A stretch of DNA of 64,000 nucleotides, from contig CACLVA010000002.1 in NCBI GenBank assembly GCA_902610315.1, positions 1-64,000 on the forward strand, in the 5' to 3' direction. Source of the DNA: an uncultured Pelagibacteraceae bacterium (GTDB lineage Bacteria > Pseudomonadota > Alphaproteobacteria > Pelagibacterales > Pelagibacteraceae). Below are positions 57,763 to 64,000 of this stretch, one piece after another. Positions within the stretch are counted from its first letter, which is position 1, and the number at the start of each line of letters is the position of its first letter. The notes below the pieces were generated by a model. It worked only from the letters and a program-made list of their open reading frames with translations. It searched no databases and was not told where the DNA came from. A program made the position numbers and the translations under genes.

Positions 57763-58371
57763 ATGATTAGAATACTTAAAAATATTTTAATTTTTGCTTT
57801 TTTGTTAAGCTCTTTAACAACAAGTGTTTTTTCCAAAGATATAACAACATTATTAAGAAATCAGCAACTTACAGTTTTTGATATTGGGATTTTTAGACTA
57901 GAAGCAGATTTAAAAACTTCATATCCTTCTATAAAAGATCATTTAGAGATTGCTGAATCTGAATTTTATACTGACGTAGTTACCTCATATTCTAAAAACT
58001 CAATTGATTTAATTGTTTCTGTTCCTATGAGTAAAAATCTTAAGGAGGAAAATTACTTTTCGGATTCTTTTAGATGTAGAAATATTTTTAGTTCTGTAAG
58101 AGATTTTTTATTAAGGAATGAAAACTTGAGTAATTACAGATATACTATGGCTACAAGTTATTTAACCTCTATATTTTCAACACCAAGTTCATGGCCTAGC
58201 TGGAGATATGATGAAGATATTAGAGAAGAATTAGTAAACTTGGTAAAACTTGAAGTAACTTTACGTCCAAGCAATGAACTAGCTCTTAGTGAAAAGGTAA
58301 ACCCCGTGTCATGTAGTGGAGGCCTAGAAACTGATGTTGAAAAGATAATTATATCAAAAAAATACAACTAA
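57763..58371 (+). CDS. Secreted protein of unknown function between phoR and pstS
   Basis: I do not recognise a family. From ATG 57763 (MIRILKNILIF) it has 202 aa with a signal peptide of about 24 residues (FAFLLSSLTTSVFS, cleavage before KDI); an upstream ATG at 57736 would add nine residues and spoil the signal peptide start. The mature part is mixed alpha/beta, has two cysteines (C105, C184) that could form a disulfide, and an aromatic patch SSWPSWRYDED. No TM helix follows the signal, so it is probably periplasmic. The phosphate context suggests, but does not prove, a link to phosphate uptake. Confidence 0.75.
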   Translation: MIRILKNILIFAFLLSSLTTSVFSKDITTLLRNQQLTVFDIGIFRLEADLKTSYPSIKDHLEIAESEFYTDVVTSYSKNSIDLIVSVPMSKNLKEENYFSDSFRCRNIFSSVRDFLLRNENLSNYRYTMATSYLTSIFSTPSSWPSWRYDEDIREELVNLVKLEVTLRPSNELALSEKVNPVSCSGGLETDVEKIIISKKYN

Positions 58372-58415
58372 AAGTTTTATTAAGTTTCAACTATAAAGTT
58401 ACATTTTTAACAAAA

Positions 58416-58433
58416 GTGTAACAATTCTGTAAT
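58416..58433 (+). promoter_or_regulatory. Pho box upstream of pstS
   Basis: GTGTAAC (58416-58422), AATT, CTGTAAT (58427-58433): two 7-base half-sites at the 11-base period of PhoB boxes, close to the consensus CTGTCAT-N4-CTGTCAT form. A possible -10 element TATACG lies at 58453-58458, 19 bases downstream, as in PhoB-activated promoters where the box replaces the -35. It is 70 bases before the chosen pstS start. Confidence 0.7.
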
Positions 58434-58503
58434 ATTAAAGATTCAATAAATTTATACGAGTCTGTCATCTTTTAATTAATAAATAATGAAAGGATTAAAG
58501 ATA

Positions 58504-59535
58504 ATGAAAAAACTAACTATAATAATTGCTTCATTAGTTGCTTTATCAATAGCAACTGTTGCTCAAGCAAGAGATCAAATTAAGATAGTTGGTTCTTCTA
58601 CGGTATTCCCTTATGCGACTGTTGTTGCTGAAAGATTTGGTGGTTCAGGATTTAAAACTCCTGTTATTGAGTCTACTGGTACTGGTGGTGGAGCTAAACT
58701 ATTTTGCGCTGGTGTAGGTGAACAACATCCAGATATTACAAATGCATCAAGAGCTATGAAAGATAAAGAAAAAGCACTATGTAAGAAAAACGGTGTTAAT
58801 GATATCGTTGAAATCGTAATTGGAAACGACGGTATTACATTAGCTTACAGTAAAGATGCAAAACCAGTAAACTTTACAAAAGAACAATTATACTTAGCGC
58901 TAGCCGCTCATACAGTTGTTGATGGTAAATTAGTTCCAAATATTTATAAAACTTGGGATCAAATTGACCCTAGCTTACCAAAACAAAAAATTTCAGTGAT
59001 GATCCCACCAGGAACATCAGGAACTAGAGATGCTTGGAATTCTTTAGTAATGAAAAAAGGTATGACTAAAGAAGCTAAAGCTCTTTATAAAGCAGGTTTT
59101 GAAGCTGGAAATAAAAAATACAAAAAACCTCAAAAACTTTACCGAGAAGATGGTGCTGCTATTGAAGTTGGAGAAAACGATAGTTTAATCATCCAAAAGT
59201 TAACTCAAGATAAAGAAATGTTTGGTTTCTTTGGCTTCAGTTATTTCCTAGCTGCAAAAGATAAATTACAAGCAGCAAGTATTGATGGTGGACAACCATC
59301 ATTGAAGTCTATTCAAGACTACAGTTATGCTGTTGCCAGACCTTTATTCTTTTACGTGAAAAAAGCTCACGTTGGAGTAATTCCAGGCTTACATGAGTTT
59401 GTGAAAGAATTCACAACTAAGAAAGCTATAGGAAAAGGTGGTTATCTAGCAGACATTGGTTTGGTGCCATTAGACTCTAAGTTGTATAAAACAACTAGAA
59501 CTAATGCTACGAAGCTAGTTGCTATGGGTAATTAA
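58504..59535 (+). CDS. pstS: Phosphate ABC transporter substrate-binding protein PstS
   Basis: Periplasmic high-affinity phosphate-binding protein. From ATG 58504 it has 343 aa: signal peptide MKKLTIIIASLVALSIATVAQA, then IKIVGSSTVFPYATVVAERF with the phosphate-loop Ser/Thr, STGTGGGAKLFCAG, DITNASRAMKDKE and IPPGTSGTRDAWNSLVMKKG. An in-frame ATG at 58486 is possible; I prefer 58504 because AAAGGA (58488-58493) then acts as ribosome binding site and the signal peptide starts with MKK. A Pho box lies upstream and a strong terminator follows. Confidence 0.94.
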   Translation: MKKLTIIIASLVALSIATVAQARDQIKIVGSSTVFPYATVVAERFGGSGFKTPVIESTGTGGGAKLFCAGVGEQHPDITNASRAMKDKEKALCKKNGVNDIVEIVIGNDGITLAYSKDAKPVNFTKEQLYLALAAHTVVDGKLVPNIYKTWDQIDPSLPKQKISVMIPPGTSGTRDAWNSLVMKKGMTKEAKALYKAGFEAGNKKYKKPQKLYREDGAAIEVGENDSLIIQKLTQDKEMFGFFGFSYFLAAKDKLQAASIDGGQPSLKSIQDYSYAVARPLFFYVKKAHVGVIPGLHEFVKEFTTKKAIGKGGYLADIGLVPLDSKLYKTTRTNATKLVAMGN

Positions 59536-59560
59536 TAGTTTCTCAGTTAACAAATAATTA

Positions 59561-59592
59561 AAAAGGGGGTCTTTTTAGACCCCTTTTTTTTC
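59561..59592 (+). terminator. Intrinsic terminator after pstS
   Basis: GGGGTCT (59566-59572) pairs with AGACCCC (59577-59583) around a TTTT loop; an A run precedes and nine Ts (59584-59592) follow. It stands between pstS and pstC, so it should make the binding protein more abundant than the membrane subunits, as at aapJ. Confidence 0.9.
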
Positions 59593-59626
59593 AAATAATA
59601 GTAAAGTCCCAATAAAGGAGATTCTT

Positions 59627-61012
59627 TTGAACTTAATATTGTTTACATTTATTGTTCTTCTAGGTTTCACAAGCTATTATTTTGGACGCAAAAAAGCATA
59701 TACAATTCAATCTTCAAATAAAAGATTAACTGCATTACCACAATTTTATGGTTATTATCTTGCAATTTGGTGCGCAATACCAGCCTTTATAATTTTTTCT
59801 TTATGGGCAATTTTTGAGCCTACAATTGTAAAGTTATTAGTCTTAAGCGATTATTCAAATCAAGGTTATCTTGATGATGAATTAAATTTAATATACGAAA
59901 AAACAAAATCATTGTCGCGAGGACAATTTACCGGAGAAATTACACCTTTTATTGAGGCTTCAGCAGAAAAATATTTAAGTCTTCGATCAATAGCTCAAAG
60001 TTCAAAAGCTGTTATAGTATTATCTATAATCATTGCTTCAGTTGCTTATGCGTATAAAAGAATTTCATCTAATTCTAGAACAAGAGAACCAGTTGAAAAA
60101 TTTTTGAATGCAGTTTTATTTACAGCCTCTTTAGCTGCAATATTAACTACTGTTGGAATAGTTTTCTCACTTATATTTCAAACTATAGATTTTTTTAAAG
60201 TAATTCCATTATTTGATTTTGTCTTTGGAACTCATTGGTATCCAGCAAAAGCTTTTGTAAGAGATTCTTCTGAGGCTTTAGATCCATCAATGTATTCAGA
60301 TACTTTTGGAGCGGTCCCTATTTTTGCAGGTACTTTTTTTATTGCATTTATTGCTATGTGCGTTGCTATCCCAATTGGATTAATGAGTGGAATTTATTTA
60401 GCTGAATATGCATCTAGCAAAGTTAGACAATATGCAAAACCTTTAATTGAAATTTTAGCTGGTATACCAACAGTTGTTTATGGTTTTTTTGCTGCCCTAA
60501 CAGTTGGACCATTTTTGAAAGAATTAGGAACCTCAATGGGTCTTGAAGTTTCAGCTGAAAGTGCTTTAGCAGCAGGAGGGGTAATGGGTATTATGATCAT
60601 ACCATTTATTTCAAGTTTAAGTGACGATGTAATTACAAGTGTGCCTCAAAGTTTAAGAGATGGAAGTTACGCTATGGGAGCGACTAAATCAGAAACAATT
60701 AAGAGAGTTATTTTTCCCGCAGCTTTGCCCGGGATAGTTGGATCTATTTTACTTGGCGTTTCAAGAGCTATTGGAGAAACAATGATAGTTGTTATGGCCT
60801 CGGGTTTAGCTGCTAACTTAACTTTAAATCCATTAGAATCTACTTCAACAATTACAGCGCAAATTGTGGTAATTTTAATTGGAGACCAAGCTTTTGGCGA
60901 CCCAAAAACGCAAGCCGCTTTTGCTTTAGGTATGTCATTATTTCTAGTAACGCTTTGTTTAAATATCGTGGCCTTAAGAGTAGTTAAAAAATATAGAGAG
61001 AAATATGAATAA
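59627..61012 (+). CDS. pstC: Phosphate ABC transporter permease PstC
   Basis: Inner-membrane permease (461 aa), longer than the E. coli protein (about 320 aa) through an N-terminal extension with two extra helices and a soluble segment (about residues 75-120). The core has FVFGTHWYPAKAFV, GAVPIFAGTFFIAFIAMCVA, IPIGLMSGIYLAEYAS, EILAGIPTVVYGFFAALTVG and the EAA-type loop SYAMGATKSETIKRVIFPAA. The start is TTG, supported by the Shine-Dalgarno sequence AAAGGAG about five bases before it. It overlaps pstA by 8 bases. Confidence 0.93.
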   Translation: MNLILFTFIVLLGFTSYYFGRKKAYTIQSSNKRLTALPQFYGYYLAIWCAIPAFIIFSLWAIFEPTIVKLLVLSDYSNQGYLDDELNLIYEKTKSLSRGQFTGEITPFIEASAEKYLSLRSIAQSSKAVIVLSIIIASVAYAYKRISSNSRTREPVEKFLNAVLFTASLAAILTTVGIVFSLIFQTIDFFKVIPLFDFVFGTHWYPAKAFVRDSSEALDPSMYSDTFGAVPIFAGTFFIAFIAMCVAIPIGLMSGIYLAEYASSKVRQYAKPLIEILAGIPTVVYGFFAALTVGPFLKELGTSMGLEVSAESALAAGGVMGIMIIPFISSLSDDVITSVPQSLRDGSYAMGATKSETIKRVIFPAALPGIVGSILLGVSRAIGETMIVVMASGLAANLTLNPLESTSTITAQIVVILIGDQAFGDPKTQAAFALGMSLFLVTLCLNIVALRVVKKYREKYE

Positions 61013-62273
61013 AAGTAAAGAACAATTATTAAATAAAAGATACAAAGCTGAACAGAGATTTCGCTTATACGGTCTGAGTGCAATTTTTATGGCACTTTTA
61101 TTTTTAACAATCTTTATTTTTAAAATTTTTTCAACTGGCTATTCTGCTTTTCAAAAAACGTGGCTCATTGTTCCAGTAACTTTTGATGCTGAATTAATGA
61201 TGTTAGAACAAAATCCTTCTAATGAGGATTTACAGGATGCTGATTATTACGATATAGCATTAAAATCAATGGCTGACCTAGATCCAAATGCCAATGAAGA
61301 TCAAGAAAATGAATTGAAGAGAATGGTGTCTTATTTTTTTGAAAAAGAAATTAAAAATGAACTTATAAATAACCCTGGTTTAATAGGAAAAACAAAAGAA
61401 GTTTATCTAACCGCTTCAGATGATTTAGATCAAGTCTTTAAAGGAAATTATCCAAGAGATTTACCGGAAGATCAAAGAAGGGTAAGCGATTATCAATTAA
61501 AAATTTTCGACCAACTTGTTGCAAAAGGCAAAGTTGAAAGTAAATTTAATATCAGTTTTTTTACATATGCTGACTCTAGAGAACCAGAACTTGCTGGTAT
61601 AGCTAGTTCATTTATGGGCTCAATTTTTTCTATACTTGTATGCTTAATGATAGCTTTTCCTGTGGCGGTGCTTGCAGCAATTTATCTTGAAGAGTTTGCA
61701 CCTAAAAATAGATTTACTGATTTTATTGAAGTAAATATAAATAACTTGGCTGCAGTACCATCTATTGTCTTTGGGTTACTCGGATTAGGTGTTTTATTGG
61801 CTATATTTCACCTTCCTAGGTCTACCCCTTTAGTTGGAGGTATCACTTTATCATTGATGACTTTACCAACAATAATTATAGCTGCGAGGGCATCTTTAAA
61901 AGCGGTTCCTCCAAGTATAAGAGAGGCAGCACTTGCTATGGGCGCAAGTCGAATGCAAACCACAATGCATCATACCGTTCCTCTTTCAATGCCTGGGACT
62001 TTATCAGGTACAATAATTGGTTTAGCTCAAGCTTTAGGAGAAACTGCACCCCTAATTTTAATTGGAATGGTTGCTTTTGTTAACACGATACCTGGGTCAC
62101 CAATGGATCCTGCAGCAAGTTTACCAGTTCAAATCTATATTTGGGCTGAAAGTGCTGAGAGAGGATTTGTTGAAAAAGTCTCGGCATGTATAATGGTTTT
62201 ACTTGGTTTTTTAATAATAATGAATTTGTTTGCCCAAATAATTAGACATAAGTTTGAAAAAAAATGGAGTTAA
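61005..62273 (+). CDS. pstA: Phosphate ABC transporter permease PstA with large periplasmic loop
   Basis: Second permease subunit (422 aa). TM1 (about residues 24-44) is followed by an insertion of about 150 residues (45-198), charged and mostly helical, before the permease core [58 protein letters not shown] and the EAA loop [21 protein letters not shown]. coli PstA has no such insertion; long forms occur in alphaproteobacteria. It overlaps pstC; pstB begins two bases after its stop. Confidence 0.93.
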   Translation: MNKSKEQLLNKRYKAEQRFRLYGLSAIFMALLFLTIFIFKIFSTGYSAFQKTWLIVPVTFDAELMMLEQNPSNEDLQDADYYDIALKSMADLDPNANEDQENELKRMVSYFFEKEIKNELINNPGLIGKTKEVYLTASDDLDQVFKGNYPRDLPEDQRRVSDYQLKIFDQLVAKGKVESKFNISFFTYADSREPELAGIASSFMGSIFSILVCLMIAFPVAVLAAIYLEEFAPKNRFTDFIEVNINNLAAVPSIVFGLLGLGVLLAIFHLPRSTPLVGGITLSLMTLPTIIIAARASLKAVPPSIREAALAMGASRMQTTMHHTVPLSMPGTLSGTIIGLAQALGETAPLILIGMVAFVNTIPGSPMDPAASLPVQIYIWAESAERGFVEKVSACIMVLLGFLIIMNLFAQIIRHKFEKKWS

Positions 62274-62274
62274 A

Positions 62275-63030
62275 ATGATAAAGATTAAAGCAAAAAATGT
62301 AGATGTTTTTTATGGAAAAAAACAGGCCCTCTATAATATAGGTTTAGATATTGAAGAAAACCAAGTAACTGCATTAATTGGTCCATCTGGTTGTGGTAAA
62401 TCAACTTTTCTTAGATGTCTTAATAGAATGAATGATGTAATTGATATCTGTAGTGTTAAAGGAGAAATTTTAATTAATGACTTTAATATAAATGATAAAA
62501 GTTGCGATGTAGTAAGACTTAGAGAAAAAATTGGTATGGTTTTTCAAAAACCTAATCCTTTCCCAAAAACTGTATATGAAAATATATCATACGGCCCAAC
62601 AATTCACGGTATGGCTCAATCAAAGCAAGAAATGGATGAAATTGTTGAAACTAGCTTAAAAAAGGCTGCACTATGGGAAGAGGTAAAAGATAGGTTACAT
62701 GAACCTGGAACTGGTTTATCTGGAGGACAACAACAAAGACTTTGTATTGCTAGAGCAATTTCCGTAAGACCAGAAGTTATATTAATGGATGAGCCTTGTT
62801 CAGCATTAGATCCAATAGCAACAGCACAAATTGAAGAATTGATTGATGAGTTAAAAAAGGAGCATACAATAATAATTGTAACTCATTCTATGGCTCAAGC
62901 TGCACGTGTCTCTCAAAATACAGGTTTTTTTCACCTAGGACATTTGATTGAACATGGATCAACTGATAAGATATTTAAGAATCCTGATAACACAAAAACA
63001 CAGGATTATATAACCGGGAGGTTTGGATAA
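62275..63030 (+). CDS. pstB: Phosphate ABC transporter ATPase PstB
   Basis: ATP-binding subunit (251 aa): Walker [22 protein letters not shown]-loop [11 protein letters not shown] with the PstB-type [14 protein letters not shown], signature [15 protein letters not shown], Walker [17 protein letters not shown]-loop [16 protein letters not shown] start at ATG 62275 (MIKIKAKNV), which matches the family; an in-frame ATG at 62254 lies inside pstA. Its stop shares a base with the phoU ATG. Confidence 0.96.
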   Translation: MIKIKAKNVDVFYGKKQALYNIGLDIEENQVTALIGPSGCGKSTFLRCLNRMNDVIDICSVKGEILINDFNINDKSCDVVRLREKIGMVFQKPNPFPKTVYENISYGPTIHGMAQSKQEMDEIVETSLKKAALWEEVKDRLHEPGTGLSGGQQQRLCIARAISVRPEVILMDEPCSALDPIATAQIEELIDELKKEHTIIIVTHSMAQAARVSQNTGFFHLGHLIEHGSTDKIFKNPDNTKTQDYITGRFG

Positions 63031-63737
63031 TGGGTGAAGCGCCACATACAGTTAAATCTTACGAAGAAGAACTCAAAAATCTTAATGCGAATATAATTAA
63101 AATGGGAAGTGCGTGTGAGGATGCTTTAGGTAAAGCTATTCAAGCCATTACAACAAGAAATAGCGATATTGCAGAAACTGTAATTCAAGACGATGAAAAA
63201 ATAGATAAATTTGAGACTTTAGTTGAACAGCAAGTTGTAAATTTAATTGCATTGAGACAACCTATGGCAATTGATTTAAGAGAGACTGTAACGGCTCTGA
63301 AAATGTCTTCGGATTTAGAGAGAATAGGTGATTTAGCAAAAAATATATCCAAGAGAACACTTTTGCTTAATGAAAATCTTCCAAAGAATTTGGTAGATGC
63401 ATTAAATAGAGTATCTACTAGTGTTCAAAAACAATTAAAATCAACATTAGACGCTTATCTAGAAAGATCTGCGTCAATGGCAGTAAATGTTTGGGAAAGT
63501 GACGAGCAAATAGATGATCTAACAAATCTTTGTATGCAAGAAGTTATAAAATATCTTAAAGAAAATGAAAAAAATTTAGAGGATGGAACTCACTTGTTGT
63601 TTGTGACCAAAAACGTTGAGCGTATTGGTGATCATACTACAAATGTTGCAGAACAAATTTATTATTTAGTTAAAGGTGAATATTTAGAAGGTGAAAGACC
63701 TAAGGGCACAGAGCCAATTGTAACTGGAGAAAAATGA
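63030..63737 (+). CDS. phoU: Phosphate signalling protein PhoU
   Basis: Links the Pst transporter to PhoR and keeps the Pho regulon off when phosphate is plentiful (235 aa). It has two three-helix PhoU repeats: the first around LRQPMAIDLRETVTALKMSS and DLERIGDLAKNISKR, the second around THLLFVTKNVERIGDHTTNV. Both carry the E/D-rich metal motifs. It overlaps pstB by one base and precedes phoB by three bases. Confidence 0.96.
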   Translation: MGEAPHTVKSYEEELKNLNANIIKMGSACEDALGKAIQAITTRNSDIAETVIQDDEKIDKFETLVEQQVVNLIALRQPMAIDLRETVTALKMSSDLERIGDLAKNISKRTLLLNENLPKNLVDALNRVSTSVQKQLKSTLDAYLERSASMAVNVWESDEQIDDLTNLCMQEVIKYLKENEKNLEDGTHLLFVTKNVERIGDHTTNVAEQIYYLVKGEYLEGERPKGTEPIVTGEK

Positions 63738-63740
63738 TTT

Positions 63741-64000
63741 ATGTCAGCTCATGTTTTTATAGCTGAAGATGAAACATCAATTGTTAGTTTGTTAAAGTAT
63801 AATCTTGAAAAAGAAGGTTATAAAGTTAGTCATTCAGAAAATGGAGAAGATGCTCTTAAACAAATAAAATTAAAAAACCCAGATTTAATATTAATGGATT
63901 GGATGTTACCTGAATTATCTGGTGTTGAAATTTGTAAAAATTTAAAAAAAAATAATAAGTTTAATGATATTCCTATCATTATGTTAACTGCAAAAGGGGA
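63741..64000 (+). CDS. phoB: Phosphate regulon response regulator PhoB, 3' end missing
   Basis: The first 86 residues of a receiver domain, open to the end of the window: MSAHVFIAEDETSIVSLLKY with the acidic pair E9/D10, the phospho-acceptor in LILMDWMLPELSGVE (D53) and the conserved Thr in IIMLTAKG. The DNA-binding winged helix lies beyond the window, so the PhoB call uses context: it follows pstCAB-phoU and completes the PhoR system. MDWMLP is the typical PhoB wording. Confidence 0.9.
   Translation, partial: MSAHVFIAEDETSIVSLLKYNLEKEGYKVSHSENGEDALKQIKLKNPDLILMDWMLPELSGVEICKNLKKNNKFNDIPIIMLTAKG

Noticed and set aside
60667-61083. 138-residue minus-strand ORF across the pstC/pstA junction
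   Set aside because: It runs through the conserved permease core of pstC; it is a shadow.

Overview
The window is a gene-dense, strongly AT-rich stretch of an alphaproteobacterial chromosome, most likely from the SAR11 clade (Candidatus Pelagibacter or a close relative). The evidence is the very low GC content, proteins full of Lys, Asn and Ile, neighbouring genes that touch or overlap by 1, 4 or 8 bases, and alphaproteobacterial gene orders: coaX-rnj-DUF1467-proS-lolC-lolD-dnaE, rpsB-tsf-frr-uppS-cdsA-dxr-bamA-skp-lpxD-fabZ-type order, ntrY-ntrX-trkA-trkH and aapJQMP. I see no rRNA, mobile element, prophage or CRISPR array. No gap without a gene exceeds 300 bases. The assignment to SAR11 is inference from composition and synteny.

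Layout. 1-9141 (+): coaX (cut by the window edge), RNase J, a DUF1467 membrane protein, proS, lolC/E, lolD and dnaE. 9142-20864 (+): a structured leader, then rpsB, tsf, frr, uppS, cdsA, dxr, bamA, skp-like, fabZ, lpxD, lpxA, lpxI, lpxB (translation factors, isoprenoid and phospholipid precursors, outer-membrane assembly, lipid A). pyrH and rseP, often found in this cluster, are absent. 20841-28240 (-): ppiD-like, trpE, trpG, trpD, trpC, lexA, gltX, with an alphaproteobacterial-type SOS box before lexA. 28297-34759 (+): tpiA, secG, pyrG, kdsA, eno, ftsB-like, lipA, coq10-like. 34742-36807 (-): ispDF, pgpA, pncC/cinA-like.

36839-47273 (+): ntrY, an ntrX that lacks the sigma-54 contact motif, trkA, trkH, tRNA-Arg(TCT), and the general amino-acid ABC transporter aapJ-Q-M-P with a terminator directly after the binding-protein gene. 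47274-48115 holds an XRE-type regulator and tRNA-Asn and tRNA-Cys on the minus strand. 48116-53654 (+): valS, ilvD and a bifunctional manC-type gene.

53657-64000 is a phosphate-response region: a diacylglycerol-kinase-like gene (-) divergent from a PlcP-type phospholipase C and an Agt-type glycosyltransferase (replacement of phospholipid by glycolipid), then phoR, an unrecognised secreted protein, pstS (with a Pho-box-like repeat upstream and a terminator downstream), pstC, pstA, pstB, phoU and the start of phoB. Together these would sense phosphate limitation, scavenge phosphate with high affinity and save phosphorus by changing membrane lipids.

The items most worth following up are the predicted pseudoknot leader of rpsB, the NtrX without GAFTGA, the lipid-remodelling set beside the Pho regulon, and the unknown periplasmic protein between phoR and pstS.
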